DNA from: Dryocosmus kuriphilus
Taxonomy: Eukaryota; Arthropoda; Insecta; Hymenoptera; Cynipidae
Direction of reading: 5' to 3'
NCBI GenBank assembly: GCA_038277395.1
Contig: CM076193.1
Span: 87,869,583-87,933,582 of the forward strand
Length of the DNA: 64,000 nucleotides
The position numbers and the translations under genes were made by a program. The notes beneath the pieces were generated by a model. That model had not been told where the DNA came from. It saw only the letters and a list, made by a program, of their open reading frames with translations, and did not search any database. This document shows, piece by piece, positions 22,717 to 35,015 of the stretch (positions within the stretch are counted from its first letter, which is position 1; each line of letters begins with the position of its first letter).

Positions 22717-24831
22717 TTTCCTAATAATATCCAAGATATCAATATCAATCCCTTCAACCAAATGTGGGCCCAATTTAACCAGGCAGCATCGGGTTCTAAC
22801 CAAAACCAGAACAACCCGATGATAGAATGCCCACAAGGAAAAACAGAAAACATGTCTGGGGACAATAAAGACCAACAGAATCAAAATTCCCAAAAATCAA
22901 ATATCGGGAATAAAAACCAAAATTCGAAAAGCAACACGAATAGGCAAAGTAACCAGGGCAATAATTCGAAAAACGCGGGCAATGGTGAAAACACAAGCGA
23001 CACCAATTGCTTTTATTGCAAAATGCCGGGTCATTTCAAACGAGAATGCCCATACTATCTGTACAATCAGGGAAACTACCAGGGCGGGTATTAGGCCAAA
23101 ATAAATTGTTACCTATTAGCGGAACGCCAGAAACACTAAGTTCGGATAAAGATGAAGCGACGGAAACACGCTTCTATTTAATGACCAAATTCGAAAATAA
23201 CTTACACAGAATTTTGGTAGACACAGGTGCATCACATTCCTACGTGTGAAATGAATTGATAGCTGAAATTAAACAGGCAAATTTTAATATTTTTAAGCCG
23301 GATTCAGATAGCCTATTAGTAGCTAACGGCGGAAGAGCGGAAATTATAGGACCCACGCGCTATCGAATGGAAGCGCAACCCAACTCGCTACCCCTCCCAA
23401 TCACAGAAGACTCACTCAAAACCAAAACAGAACCTGAAAGTACGAAAAAGGATAATAAGGATAACAAGGATAATAAGGATAATAAGGGTAATAAGGATCA
23501 AAAGGATAATAAGGATACAAAGGATAATAAGGATAGGATAGATGTAAATAGTAGAAATAAGTTAAGATTTTAAGAAAGAAAATAAAAGCGATAAAGTGAA
23601 ACCGAATTTCGGAGGGAAAATCAGTTTGAAAAGCGATAGGGAACCCGATAGAACCAAGCTCAAGACAGAAAATAGCGAAATCCCCCTAGTAGTTAGTAAT
23701 CCACTCCTATCCTAAAAAACACAAAATGCAAAAATTCCTATAACAAATCCTGACGAGGATATCCCTAATTTAATAAACATCCCCACAAGCAACAAATTCC
23801 AAACATTAGAAGGCATCCCTACCGAAGAGACCAGCGACGACTCAATTAGATTAGAAAAACAAAAGTTGAGGAAAGTTAACAAGAAGGATAAGAATTCGAA
23901 TAAAGTTGAAAACAACAAGAATAAGGATCGAATTAGGAAAAACGGCAGTAAACTTAGTAACGATAATAAGGTCGCTGAATTTAAACGGGATAAAGAAATA
24001 GAAAAAATTAGCGAATTGGTAGAAAGAAAAACAGAAACCAATGGTTTAATTTTAAAACCAGAGTAATTTTATTAAAAGGTGTTCTAGACTATCCAGGAAA
24101 AATTGAAAAACAAGAGAATTATTCTTCATAAATTTGCGAGGGTATTGTTGAATTGAACGACAAGCAACAAAACCAATTAGAAAAAATATTAGAGGAGAAA
24201 ATAAAAATTTATCAGTGGAAAGAACATAGGGCAAACCCATTTAACAGAACACAAAATTGATGTTCAGGGACACGAGCCAATAAAACAGCGATATTACCAT
24301 GTAAGCCCCAAAATTAAATAGGAAATATTTAAGGAAGTTGACAAAATGCTGGAACAGGGGATTATAAAACACTCCCATTCAGATTGGTCAAACCCAATTG
24401 TCATGATAAAGAAGCCGAACGGAGATACAGATCTTGCTTAGATTTCCGCAAGGTAAATAACGTAACCAAAAAAGATCTTTCTCCAATACCACTCATGATC
24501 AAAATCCTAGAAACACTGAGAGCGGCAAAATATATTTCAAAAATTGATTTAAAAATGGCATATTTATAAATTCCTTTGGAAGAAAACTCAAGACCGATTA
24601 CAGCACGTACAGTACCCTGTAAGGGCGTGTTTAAATTTAAAAGAATGCCATTTGGTCTAACAAATGCACCAGCCACTTTCCAAAGGCTTATGGATAAAAT
24701 AATTAGTCCAGACCTAAAGCCTAACGTCTTTTGTTATTTGGATGAAATAATTATAGTCACGGAAAATTTTAAGGATCATTTAAAATATTTGAATATATTT
24801 TTGGATGACTTTCGTTTCCAGTGCCAATAGA
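22717..24831 (+). pseudogene. Gypsy-1 gag end, protease and RT (decayed)
   Basis: It opens mid-gag. Next is an Asn/Gln/Ser-rich segment, then a zinc knuckle CFYCKMPGHFKREC (about 23010-23050). The protease DTGAS motif is at about 23220. Lysine/asparagine-rich low-complexity sequence with a DNKDNK-type repeat follows (23440-23540). Reverse transcriptase runs from about 24240 to 24830, with LEQGIIKHSHSDWSNPIVMI, MPFGLTNAPATFQRLMDKII and the catalytic box written YLDE instead of YLDD. Several stops and frameshifts are present. No 5' LTR or primer site is seen to the left, so the element is 5'-truncated. RT stops after FLDDF where LINE-B begins. Confidence 0.85.
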
Positions 24832-25216
24832 GTCGGTACGGAGTTTTTGAAGTGCGATCGTTTTTGGATAAGCAAAAGAGGAGAGTGGAGTGAGTAAGTT
24901 GAAAGTGTGTTGTGTGATAAAGAAAGGGTTGAAAGTTTAGCGTGAGTGATGGGTGTAAGAAAAAGTGTGAAAGTGAGTTAAAAAAGCGAAAAATGAATGA
25001 GTGGTGAGTTTGAGGTTAGGTTGCAAGTTTTCTCTCAGCGCGGAGTTGAGCGAAAGGATGGAAAGGTCAAGGGGCGCGAGGAAAGGGTAGAAGGGTGAAC
25101 ACAGAGAGGGTGTAGGCACGGAGTCAGGAGGGTGAGTTGTAGGCAGAGGGATAAGGGTGAAAGAAATTAACTGGCAAGGGGACGTGAGGGGGTAGGCGCA
25201 TAGAGTTGGACAATTA

Positions 25217-25291
25217 TTGGAAGGTAAGGTAGAGCAGAGAATGTCGTTAATACGAAGTCCGGTAGACAGAGGGCAGCAGAAGGCCGAAAGT
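25217..25291 (+). pseudogene. LINE-B ORF1, first 25 codons before Gypsy-2
   Basis: The ATG at 25217 opens a frame that reads MEGKVEQRMSLIRS to the Gypsy-2 insertion point. The frame is in register with 30604 on the far side when one AAGT copy is removed, so this is most likely the true start of ORF1. Confidence 0.6.
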
Positions 25292-25614
25292 TGTGGGGAG
25301 TTACAGTATCTAACCTATGCTTACGCAGCGAATGCTCAGCGGAGCAGAGCTGGACAAGAACGAGCTGCGCGCATACCGATCATGCGACTCTATGTACGTA
25401 TCGTAACGGGCAGCGGCCCGCAGTGCAACTTGGTAGTTCCTCGCAGCAGCACGAAGGCGCCGAATCATGTACGCGCAATGTACAGACTCTCTATTTAATA
25501 AACGTATCTCATTTGTATTAATAGTGGCTATTAATTCATTACTACGTGGTTCTAACTAAGCAGCAGTGGGGCTGCAATAATAAGTTCGTATTAAACATAC
25601 AACCAACCCCTACA
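25292..25614 (+). repeat. Gypsy-2 5' LTR
   Basis: 323 bp, beginning TGTGGGGAGTTACAGTATC and ending AACCCCTACA. CTATTTAATAAACG (about 25492) could supply a polyadenylation signal (AATAAA). It matches the 3' LTR apart from five substitutions. Confidence 0.93.
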
Positions 25615-25616
25615 AT

Positions 25617-25634
25617 TGGTGACCCCGACGGGCC
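25617..25634 (+). other. Gypsy-2 primer-binding site
   Basis: TGGTGACCCCGACGGG starts two bases after the LTR end. TGG as complement of a tRNA CCA end is the expected pattern. I do not assign the tRNA. Confidence 0.7.
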
Positions 25635-26186
25635 ACGTGGCGTCACTAGAGAGGGCTCGTGTCTGGAAGGAGTTTCGCATTCAAAGCAGCCCTTTCAACG
25701 AATTCAGAGGTCAACGCCACAAGCATCTGCACAGAATCCAGCGTGCATTTGGTAAATGGTTCATTCCTACCAAGTCACTCACGAATTTATCCAACTCGGT
25801 GTGGCGAGGCACGCCGCCATTGCCGCCGAACGACGACGCCAGCCATGATGCAGTCGCCAGCATAACGACAAAGAAGGTTATCCTTGTCATTTTCCCGGCA
25901 TAATCAGCTGCTGGGAGTAGCAGAATTCACCTTCGAGAATTTCACCTGCCAGATTTTCATACAGGAGAACCGCCGCAGCCAAGGATTGCATCGGATTTCA
26001 CCCGCAGAAAAATCGCGTTATCTACACGTAAGGTATTTATTCATGAAGCACGTTCGAGCGTGCAGCGCTTTTTCACTGCATTTTCCGCATTCGTCGTTAG
26101 GAGTATTTTTTCTTTGTAAGTGCATTTGACAAAAAGTGCGTAGTTTCTCGTTAGATTTAATTATTCAGTAATTTTTTTGCCGTGAA

Positions 26187-27005
26187 GTGCCTTGTAAAAA
26201 ATTCGCGCATACATTACTAAACTTGATTAAAACCGCGAATAGTACCATGGCGGAAAGTGACGGTAATGCCGTGCAAAACGCGGTTATACAGATCGAGGAA
26301 CTGCGAACGCAACTGCTAGAATTACGAACGGCACAAGCTATGCAAGCACCGGCTCGCATCGATTCGTATCGAACTCCTAAAGTGCCGGCCTTTTATCGGG
26401 AAGATCCAGCGCTTTGGTTTTTACACTTAGAGTCGTCGTTTCGGAATTCTAGAATAACTGTCGATCAGACTAAAGTTGACATTGTCGTAGCCGCGTTAGA
26501 TCTCGAGGTTGTAATTTGCATTAAGGATTTATTAGACGTCGATCCAGCTTTGCCAGATTTGTTTCAAAAAGTCAAAGAGCGAATAATCGTGACATACGGA
26601 ACTTCCTCCGAGGGTAGATTAAGGCAATTGTTAAAGGGCGAGGTGTTAACCTCTGGGAAACCTTCGCATATTCTTTGCCGTTTGCGAAATTTAAACGACG
26701 GGCTTTGCGATGATACAGTTATTAAATCTATTTTTTCTAGAGCAACTGCCGGGCCATTGTCGGGCAATTTTGGCATCGTCGAAGGTCAGCGTGTTACAAG
26801 AATTGGCAGAGCTCGCGGATCACATCGTTCGCAATCTCGTTCCGAATCCGAGGGGGGTCGCAGGGGCCCTAATTCGAAAAATCGTGTTTCCAACAACGGA
26901 GATCGCACCTCTAAGTTATGCTGGGCTCACAAGAAGTTCGGTAAGGACGCGCGTTCCTGCAAAAAGTTTTGCACGTTCGGTAACAATCTAGCTTCGGAAA
27001 ACTAG
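26187..27005 (+). pseudogene. Gypsy-2 gag (frameshifted)
   Basis: The more likely start is the ATG at 26247 (MAESDGNAVQ). The N-terminal half matches the capsid layout of insect Gypsy gag: VPAFYREDPALWFLHLESSF (about 26380), then LRQLLKGEVLTSGKPSHIL. Near 26740 the capsid reading moves to another frame (26710-26991, VLQELAELADHIV), and the tail returns to the first frame. The end has a degenerate Cys/His cluster, LCWAHKKFGKDARSCKKFC (about 26915-26975), in place of a normal knuckle. At least two indels break it. Confidence 0.8.
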
Positions 27006-27019
27006 AGCAACCCCGCGTT

Positions 27020-29986
27020 ATGGAGGCAAGCGTGAGGGTTCCACGGGTGTCTAAACGCCTTCTGATTCGCGACCGCATTTCCGGTAAAAAGTTCCTGGTG
27101 GACACGGGTTCAGACATCTCGTTACTGCCCACTGTTCCTAATTCGGGGCAACGACCCACGGGCTTTAAAATTTACGCGGCTAATGATTCTTGTATGGAAA
27201 CTTTCGGCGAGTCTGTCGTCACCCTTAACCTAGGGTTACGACGCCCAATAGTTTGGAATTTTTGCACAGCTGCCGTGCCAGATTCCATTATCGGAGCAGA
27301 CTTGCTCGATCACTATCGTTTGCTAGTGGACATCCACGGTAAAAGGATAATCGATCCACTCACTAAGGTTTACGCAGAGGGTGAAGTCATAAACTCAGCA
27401 GCACCTTCCGTATGTACCATTAATCCGTCGTTAAAATTTTTCCAAATTCTTAGCGAATTTAAAGAGTTAACCGGGTTAGCTTAATACGAACCGATCGAAC
27501 CTCGCGAGGTTTTTCATCACATAGAAACGTCAGGTCCGCCTGTAGCCGAGCGACCTAGACGGCTTTCTCCCGAAAAGCTCGCCGCAGCAAAAACTGAATT
27601 CAAACGACTCGTCGAACTAGGGTTATGTAAACTATTCAGTAGTCCGTGGGCGAGTCCCATCCACATGGTTAGAAAAAAAGACGGAGAATGGAGGATTTGT
27701 GGGGACTATCGTCGGCTTAATGCAATCACGATCCCCGATAGGTATCCAATCCCACATCTGCATGATTTTTCGGCGAACCTAAGCGGAAAAAATATATTCT
27801 CTTTTCTCGACCTTCATAGAGCGTATCACCAAATTCCGGTCGCACCTGAGGACGTGGATAAAACCGCGGTAATCACTCCGATCGGCCTTTTCTCATACAC
27901 AGGTATGACGTTTGGTCTCCGGAACGCGGCCCAGACTTTCCAGCGTTATATCAACCGAGCTCTTGGCGATTTTGAGTACGTCTACGTATACATTGACGAT
28001 ATCCTCATAGCATCCTCATCGGTCGAGGAGCATGAGGAGCATCTGCGTGCGGTGCTTCAGAGACTTAAAGATTTTCGCTTGCGTCTCAACGTAGATAAAT
28101 GCAGGTAGTCGAATTGCGTCGTTTTCTCGGAATGATAAATTTTTATCGGCGATATCTTCCGAATGCCGCAAGCGCGCAAACACCTCTGCACGTGTATCTA
28201 CACGATTCAAAGACAAATGATAAACGCGAAATCGAATGGACTCCTGAAGCAGAAGAATCGTTTGCCAAGGTCAAAACCGATCTTTCAAACGCGACTTTAC
28301 TAGCACATCCCTCTGTTGACTCAGAGATTCGACTTGTGTCAGACGCTTCGGATTTCGCCATGGGCGCAGCCCTTGAACAATACCACGAAGACTCCTGGTC
28401 ACCGCTCGCGTTTTTCTCTCGAAAATTTAGCCCAACGCAACGTCGATACAGCGCCTACGACCGCGAGCTGACAGCTATTTACGAATCGGTCAAATACTTC
28501 AAGCATTTTCTAGAAGGGCGCGATTTCAAAATACTAACGGATCAGAAACCTCTGATTTACGCGTTCATGCAGCGATCGATTAAAGCTTCTCCGAGGCAGT
28601 CTCGACAGCTGTCATTTATCGCACAGTATACAACTCGTATTGAACACTTGCCGGGCAAGGATAACGTCGTCGCGGATCCCCTTTCGCGCGTCGAATCTAT
28701 TCGCTTACCGACAGAAATCAGCCTTGTCGAGCTTGCAGAGCACCAGGAAAGTGACGAGGAACTAAAAAAACTTTGTGAATCTCCTGATTTCGGTTCTAAA
28801 ATGAAACGGATTCAGTGGGGGCCGACCCATATAACTCTTTACTGCGAGTTGACAGGAGAAGCTGTGCGGCCTTATATTCCCGAGACTCTACGCAAGCGAG
28901 TTTTTGAAATGTTTCACAGTCCAGCACACCCGAGCGCGAGGGTCAACGACCGAGTCATTAGACAACGCTACATTTGGCATTACATGCACCGTGATATTGC
29001 ACGCTGGTGTAAAAACTGTCTGGACTCCCAACAATCAAAAATATCCCGTCACGTCAGAATGGCTCCCGAGAAGTTTGTCGCGCCCGATGCACGTTTCGAC
29101 CACGTGCATATAGACCTAATTGGACTGTTACCGGTAATTAACGAATACAAATATTGTTTAACCATGATTGATCGGTTTTCGCGTTGGCCTGAAGCCATTC
29201 CGTTGAAAGACATCACAGCTCAGACCGTGGCTAGGGCATTCTATGACAATTGGATTTCGCGTTTTGGTAGTCCAAAGATTCTGACAACCGACCAAGGTGC
29301 ACAATTTGAATCGGAATTGTTTACCGCATTACTATCGTTAGTGGGCTGTCAGCGCGTTCGCACAACTGCGTACCACCCGGCTGCTAACGATCTTATCGAA
29401 AGGTGGCATAGGCCACTTAAAGCCGCGATAATGTGTCACACCGATAAAGATTGGACTCGGGTTCTTTCAACCGTCCTTCTTGGCCTACGAACGCACGTGC
29501 GTCTTGACACAAATGCATCTCCAGCCGAATTTCTATACGGTACGACGTTGAGAATTCCAGGCGAATTCTTTTTGCCAGAAGACTTTACACCAGAGCCTAA
29601 CATTTTTCTAAATGAATTTCGTGAATGCATGCGGCAGGTTCGTCCAGTTCCAGTGGCTCGTCATGACAAAAAGCGAGCATTTTTTTTCAAAGACTTAAAC
29701 ACATGCACTCACGTTCACCTACTTTCTGGTCCGGTAAAAATCGCTAGAACGACCATATTCCGATCCATTTAAAGTGCTTCAGCGCATTTCAGATCGGGTT
29801 TATTCGATCGACGTCGGTGGACAATCGCGAAACGTTGGCGTTGAATTACTTAAGCCTGCCTATTTTGTACCAGACGACCTTGGCAGTCTTCCTGTCAATG
29901 TTACTTCAACTAACGGCCAAACTCCTGTTCAACGACAAGCGCTTAAAACTTACTCTCGTAAAAAGGTTACTTTTCAGCCTGTGTAA
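27020..29986 (+). pseudogene. Gypsy-2 pol: protease, RT, RNase H, integrase (broken)
   Basis: The protease has FLVDTGSDISLLP (about 27090) and IIGADLL. An in-frame TAA at 27482-27484 interrupts PR-RT, and the same frame continues to 28108. RT has the catalytic YIDDILIA (about 27985). Near 28100 the frame changes and the segment that normally joins RT to the tether is missing, a small deletion. 28099-29772 then carries RNase H (SDASDFAMGAALEQ, REL, LTDQKPLIYAF), an integrase zinc region with HPSAR...CKNC, and the DDE core. The three acidic residues are all present (HIDLIG, TDQGAQFES, DLIERWHR). Near 29740 a further frameshift moves the C-terminal beta domain to 29774-29986. This is a Gypsy-type order. 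The product is not active as it stands. Confidence 0.9.
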
Positions 29987-30276
29987 GGGAATCAATTACC
30001 CTAAATTGTATGCGAAATTCTGCGATATCAGTATTAGATTTCGCGCCGAACGCCTTATCAAACAAAAAATTTTTTGTTGCGCTTAGATCGACAGAGAATT
30101 ATTCCTAAGATATTTACAATGTATGTCGAACGCCTTAATGAAAAACTGTATTTTCTTTTGCTTAGACCGACAGAGACATATCGTATTTTTTAAGAGATTT
30201 ATAACGTATTATTTACGCCTGTATATTCATCTTAAGACATAAGTTACGATTGTCATCGTTTCTTCGGGGGGAGTAC

Positions 30277-30599
30277 TGTGGGGAGATACAGTATCTAACC
30301 TATGCTTACGCAGCGAATGCTCAGCGAAGCAGAGCTGGACAAGAACGAGCCGCGCGCATACCGATCATGCGACTCTATGTACGTATCGTAACGGGCAGCG
30401 GCCCGCAGTACAACTTGGTAGTTCCTCGCAGCAGCACGAAGGCGCCGATTCATGTACGCGCAATGTACAGACTCTCTATTTAATAAACGTATCTCATTTG
30501 TATTAATAGTGGCTATTAATTCATTACTACGTGGTTCTAACTAAGCAGCAGTGGGGCTGCAATAATAAGTTCGTATTAAACATACAACCAACCCCTACA
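30277..30599 (+). repeat. Gypsy-2 3' LTR
   Basis: TGTGGGGAGATACAGTATC to AACCCCTACA, preceded by GGGGGGAGTAC. It differs from the 5' LTR by five substitutions and is followed directly by AAGT. Confidence 0.93.
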
Positions 30600-30603
30600 A
30601 AGT

Positions 30604-31841
30604 AGCTCAGACTCACGCGGAACGAATGAAAGCCGGAATAGAGGGGATGAAACAGGCGTGATAGATGAGAGCAGGGACGTCAGCGGTGGCCACAGTGGCG
30701 AACATGAATTCATGACGCCAAGCGGAACAGGAAAAGAAGGAAGGGAGAGGAAGACGACCGTGCAAAGGTTAGAGAGAGACAGGACGAGCAACGAGGGGTC
30801 GAGGACTTTACTAGAGAAATGGCAACGAAGGGGGAGCTCTACCGGCAGCGAGGGGGATATATGGGGAATGGATAAAAGGAAAAGAGAAGAGGAGCAAGTA
30901 TGGGAGAAAGAAAAAGAGACTAAAAAATCCAAATGGAAGAAAAAGACCACAGAAAAGGCAAGAGGGGAGGGAGATACTTTTCAGAAAATAGAAGCCTTAA
31001 TTAATAGTTTCAAGGAGGAGAAGTATGAAAAGCTCGAAGAAATGCAGAGAAAGGGGGAAGAGGTTATTACGGAGGAGGTTAGGAAGGTGAAAGAGAAGTG
31101 GGAAGATTGGGATGAACGTTGGAAACTGGAAAAAGAAAAGGCATGGAGTAAATTGGAAAGTATAGAAGAGAGGCAGAGGGAGATAGGAAGAGGGAAATGG
31201 TACAAATAGAGGAGAGAGTGAGAAAAATGGAGGTGACGAATCAGAATATGAGAGAGAAAGGAGGAAGTAGTGAGCAATTGAAGGAGGATAATGAGAGGTT
31301 AAGCAGGAGATTGAGGCAAGTGGAAAGGAGACTCGAGGGAGAAGAAAGGGCAAAGAGAAAAAGAAACATAATAATCAAAGGCATGAAAACAGACAGCGAA
31401 ACAGGAGAGGGGGAGATTAGGAAGCTGATAAAAGACATCGGAGCACAAGTAAGGGTGGAAGAGGTAAAAAGAATAGGAAGGAGGGATAGGACGGAATGTT
31501 TGCTGTTAGTAAAACTGGGGAGTGAGAAAGAAAAATATGAAGTGATGGAGAAAAAAAAGGCGCTGAAAGGAAGAAGGGAGAGAATAGAGGAAGATATGAC
31601 GTGGGCGGAGAGGAAGAGAAAATGGATGATAGAGCGCAGGGCATGGACAGAGAGGAATAAAGGAGAAAGAGTAAGGATTGGAAAAGATAGGATATGGGTA
31701 AATGGAGATGAGTGGATATGGGACGAGGAAGTAGAAGACCTGAGGGAAGGTAGAAAAGGGGCAGAGAAGGGAAGGAGAAATGAAGGAAATAGTGAAGACA
31801 CAGAATCGGCGGAGGGGTTTATTCAAAGCAAAAAGAATTGA
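30604..31841 (+). pseudogene. LINE-B ORF1 (coiled-coil nucleic-acid-binding protein), frameshifted
   Basis: The frame continues from 25291. It is highly charged, with long Lys/Glu/Arg coiled-coil stretches (31010-31350). The frame ends at TAG 31207-31209. An overlapping frame from 31197 to 31841 continues the protein, so one base was gained or lost near 31200. The second half has heptad-like ERLSRRLRQVERRLEGEE, then KRKRNIIIKGM, which resembles the first strand of the RRM of ORF1 proteins. The stop codon (31839-31841) overlaps the start of the ORF2 frame. I do not know the clade. Confidence 0.7.
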
Positions 31842-33378
31842 ATGGAAGAAATAAAGCAAGGATAGATAAAGAGACAGAAGTGAAGGTGGCGTTTTGGAAT
31901 GTGGCAGGATTAAAGAACAAAGATACAGGATTCTGGGAAGAAGTGCAAAAATGGGATGTGATAATGATGAGTGAAACATGGACGGAGGAGAAGGACTGGA
32001 AGGGCCTGAAGAGATGGTAGCCGAGAGGCTATGTATGGGAGATGCAAGGATCAAGAAAGGAAAATGTAAAAGGAAGGGGTATGGTTGGTATGGTGTCAGG
32101 GGTAAGAAAGGAGTTGGTAGTAGAAAAGGGAGAACGTAAAAATACGGCAGAAAAGAAGGGAATAATGGTGAGAAGAATAAAAATGGGGAAAGTAAAAGTG
32201 AACATTGTATGTGTGTATAGGAGAAGAGGGGAGGAATAAGGGTGGAATGTGATAAAGAAATGGACAGAACAAAAGGAGGAGGATTTGGTGTTAACAGGAG
32301 GGGATCTTAATGCGTGGACTGGAGAACAAGGGGGAGAAAGGTGGACGAAGAAAAAGAGGTTTATATGAGAAAGTCAAAGCACAAGAAAACGGACAGAGAG
32401 GGAAGAAAGCTATTAGAATTGATAGGAGACGCAGGGTGGTTCATCTGTAATGGCAATACAAGGGGGGATGAAGAGGGCGAGGTGACGTTTGTAGGTAGAG
32501 GAGACACTGTAATTGATTACATTCTAGCAGAAGAAAGAATCAGGAAGTTAATGGTGAGAATGGAAGTGGGTGATGAGATAGTGTCTGAGCACTTCCCAGT
32601 GATAGCGACATTGAAAGGTAGAAGCCTAAAGTGCGGAAAAGGGAATACGGGAGAAGCTGGGGAGATAAAATTAAAAATGGGAAATTGGGGGGAAGATAAG
32701 TTAAGGGAATTTACAGAAAGAATGGAAAATGAGAATCTTGGAGGTATGGAAGAGGAAGGGATAGATAAGATCATAGAAAATCTTAAAGACGTGATTGTCA
32801 AGGTAAGGGATGAGGTGAGACCGAGAAACGAAGGAGAGAAATGTAAGAGAGGATGGTGGGATGTGGTGTGCAGAGAGAGCAAAGTAAAGATTAAAGAATG
32901 TGTTAGAAAATGGAGGAGAGGGGAAATAGAGAAAGAAGACTACAACAAGAGGAAAAAAGAACATGAGAAAATGTTAAACAAAAAGAAGCAAAGGGAGAAA
33001 GAAAGGTACGTGGAAGAGGTGGAGAAAGCGGTTAAGGAAGGGAGAGAATGGGAAGTGATTAATAGGGAAAGAGGAAGAAAGAGGGGCATAAACGAGGAAA
33101 TAAAAATGACAGAGTGGACAGAATACTTTAAGGGATTGCTAGGAGGTGTGGGAAATAGGGTGCGGGGAGAAGGGAGAAAGGTAGTTGCAGTGGATGGGGA
33201 CAGAGGAAATGTGATTAGTAGGGAGGAGATAAATGGAGCAATCGCAAGATTGAAACGAAACAAGGCAACAGGAGAGGATGGCATCGAAAACGAAGCACTG
33301 AAATATGGTGGGGAAAGGGTAAGAGAAGAGATGTGGAGGATATGTAATAAGGTATGGAAAGGAGAAGGTTTCAGCTAG
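31838..33378 (+). pseudogene. LINE-B ORF2: APE endonuclease and start of RT
   Basis: The frame begins at a TTG at 31838; the nearby ATG at 31842 is out of frame. Endonuclease motifs in order are VAFWNVAGL (about 31890), SETW (about 31970), TGGDLNAWTG (about 32295), DTVIDYIL (about 32505) and SEHFPVI (about 32585). Stops lie at 32018-32020 and 32237-32239, and there is a frameshift near 32350. The linker is very basic (RGEIEKEDYNKRKKEHEK). The RT begins (ARLKRNKATGEDGIENEAL) and ends abruptly at about 33369, where Gypsy-1 RNase H starts. Wording of the linker resembles LINE-A. Confidence 0.8.
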
Positions 33379-35015
33379 AAACAGATGCAAGTAATACGGG
33401 TTTAGGAGCCGTACTTACTCAAACCATAAATGGAAAAAATTGTGATAGCATACGCGAGTAGAGCCCTCAGCGACACGGAAACCCGATACTCGGCCTCAGA
33501 AAAAGAGTGCTTAGCCGTGGTTTGGGCAATTAGAAAATTTTGGCCGTACCTCGAAGGATATAGTTTCAAAGTCATTACGGACCATTTAGCGTTAAAATGG
33601 CTCCATAACCTTGAAAATCCAACCGGAAGACTAGCCAGATGGACACTGGAGCTGCTCGAATACGATTACGAGGTGATTTATAGAAACGGTAGTTCGAATG
33701 TGGTGCCGGACGCCCTATCAAGATCGAAAGAAATGGTTAACGCGATCGCATTCGCGTTATCATGTAATACGGAAAAACCAAAAGCGGACTTAGACGACCG
33801 GACAGATGACTGGTACTCAGCTAAAATGAGACAAATAAAAAACAAACCGGAAGAATACGAAAAATGGCGAATAAGAGACTCTCAACTCTATTTTTACAGG
33901 ACTGACCCTTTAAAATCTATTCTATTACCAGACTCTATCTAACCCATGGAAACTCGTACCGAAAAAATTACGAAATCAGGTTCTTAAAGGAAACCACGAC
34001 AGTACACAGGCGGGACATTTAGGTTCCAAGAAAACGCATGCGAGAATATCAGAGTACTACTTCTGCCCAGGGATGTATTCGGAAATAATCAAATACGCAA
34101 AAAACGGTAAGGTATGTCAAAAAACGAAACCGAGTAACCAGGTAAAAATAGGGCTAATGGGAAAAAGAATTACAGAGGAACCTTGGACCATGATTGCTGC
34201 AGATGTCATGAGACCATTGTCAACAACAAAGAAAGGAAAAAAAATCAATACATATTAGTTTACGTGGATATTTTCACCAAATAGGCGGAAATTATCCCAA
34301 TTAGAAAAGCGAACGGAACTACAACAGAGTCGGAATTTCATAAGCGTGTTATTTCACGATGGGGAACACCGCGGATTCTCCATACGGATAATGGCACAGA
34401 GTTTGTAAATAAAACCATAAGCGAACTGACGGAAAAATTCGGAATATGTCACCCGAAAACGCCAAAATTCTACCCACAAGCTAACCCAACAGAAAGGTAT
34501 AACAGGACTATCAAGCAAATAATTGAAGCATACCTAGATAATGACCAACATGGGACGAACATATAGAAGATCTACAAAAAATACTAAAAACGACACAATT
34601 CACCTCTGCATTTCTGAATTTAGGTCGCAAATTAGAACCAATCCAATCTCTAAAAAGAGACCTAGAAGGAGACAGTGAAATAGAATTTCAAAGCGTAGAC
34701 AAGTGGACGGACAGGCTCAGAAGATTACAGATAATAAAAGAAGAAGTCCAAAAGAATTTGGACGAAGCTAACGAGAAACAGGCTTCAAGGTATAATTTAA
34801 GGAGAAGGGAGATCGAATTTAAAAAGGGAGGCAGTCTTAAAAAAGGTAACAAAACTGTCAAATAAGGCAGACAAGAAAGCAGGGAAACTTTTCGACCAGT
34901 ACGAAGGTCCATTTATTATTAAGCGAAAAATTTCCCCCACAATTTATGAGTTGAAAAACCTCAAGGGAAAAAATACTGGAGAATTCAACATCAACGATTT
35001 AAAATTAAAAAATTA
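33370..35015 (+). pseudogene. Gypsy-1 RNase H and integrase (decayed)
   Basis: It begins LETDASNTGLGAVLTQ, then shifts frame near 33435 and continues in 33430-33942 with YASRALSDTETRYSASEKEC and VITDHLALKWLHNLENPTGR. The integrase zinc region (about 33985-34130) is eroded (AGHLGSKKTHARI, CQKTKP). The core shows AADVMRP (first D), HTDNGTEFVNK (second D, about 34383) and ANPTERYNRTIK (E, about 34480), spread over two frames with several stops. The C-terminal part runs to 35015 (FNINDLKL). About 130 residues normally found between RT and RNase H are absent at the LINE-B junction. Confidence 0.85.

Larger units (their letters stand above)
25292..30599 (+). mobile_element. Gypsy-2 LTR retrotransposon, complete but defective
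   Basis: Two 323-bp LTRs (25292-25614 and 30277-30599) start TGTGGGGAG and end CCCCTACA. The target duplication is AAGT (25288-25291 and 30600-30603). The LTRs differ at five positions that I can count, about 1.5%. A primer-binding site follows the 5' LTR, and a G-rich polypurine stretch (GGGGGGAG, 30266-30273) lies just before the 3' LTR. gag and pol are in the usual Gypsy order PR-RT-RNaseH-IN, with several lesions. No env-like frame is present. Confidence 0.93.
24832..33369 (+). mobile_element. LINE-B, 3'-truncated non-LTR retrotransposon (split by Gypsy-2)
   Basis: It consists of 24832-25291 and 30604-33369 once Gypsy-2 and one copy of its 4-bp duplication are discounted. Purine-rich 5' sequence (24840-25216) is followed by ORF1 and by ORF2, which is cut in the first part of the RT. 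The 3' end of the element, with the RT core and zinc knuckle, is missing. This is unusual because LINE copies normally lose the 5' end. It lies inside Gypsy-1, between its RT and RNase H. Confidence 0.8.

Noticed and set aside
25616..25903. Open frames between Gypsy-2 LTR and gag as extra genes
   Set aside because: This is the leader after the primer-binding site; frames overlap each other and show no domain.
30576..33390. Long minus-strand frames opposite LINE-B (also 5359-6920 opposite LINE-A)
   Set aside because: They are Ser/Pro/Leu-rich shadows caused by purine-rich LINE coding sequence on the plus strand.
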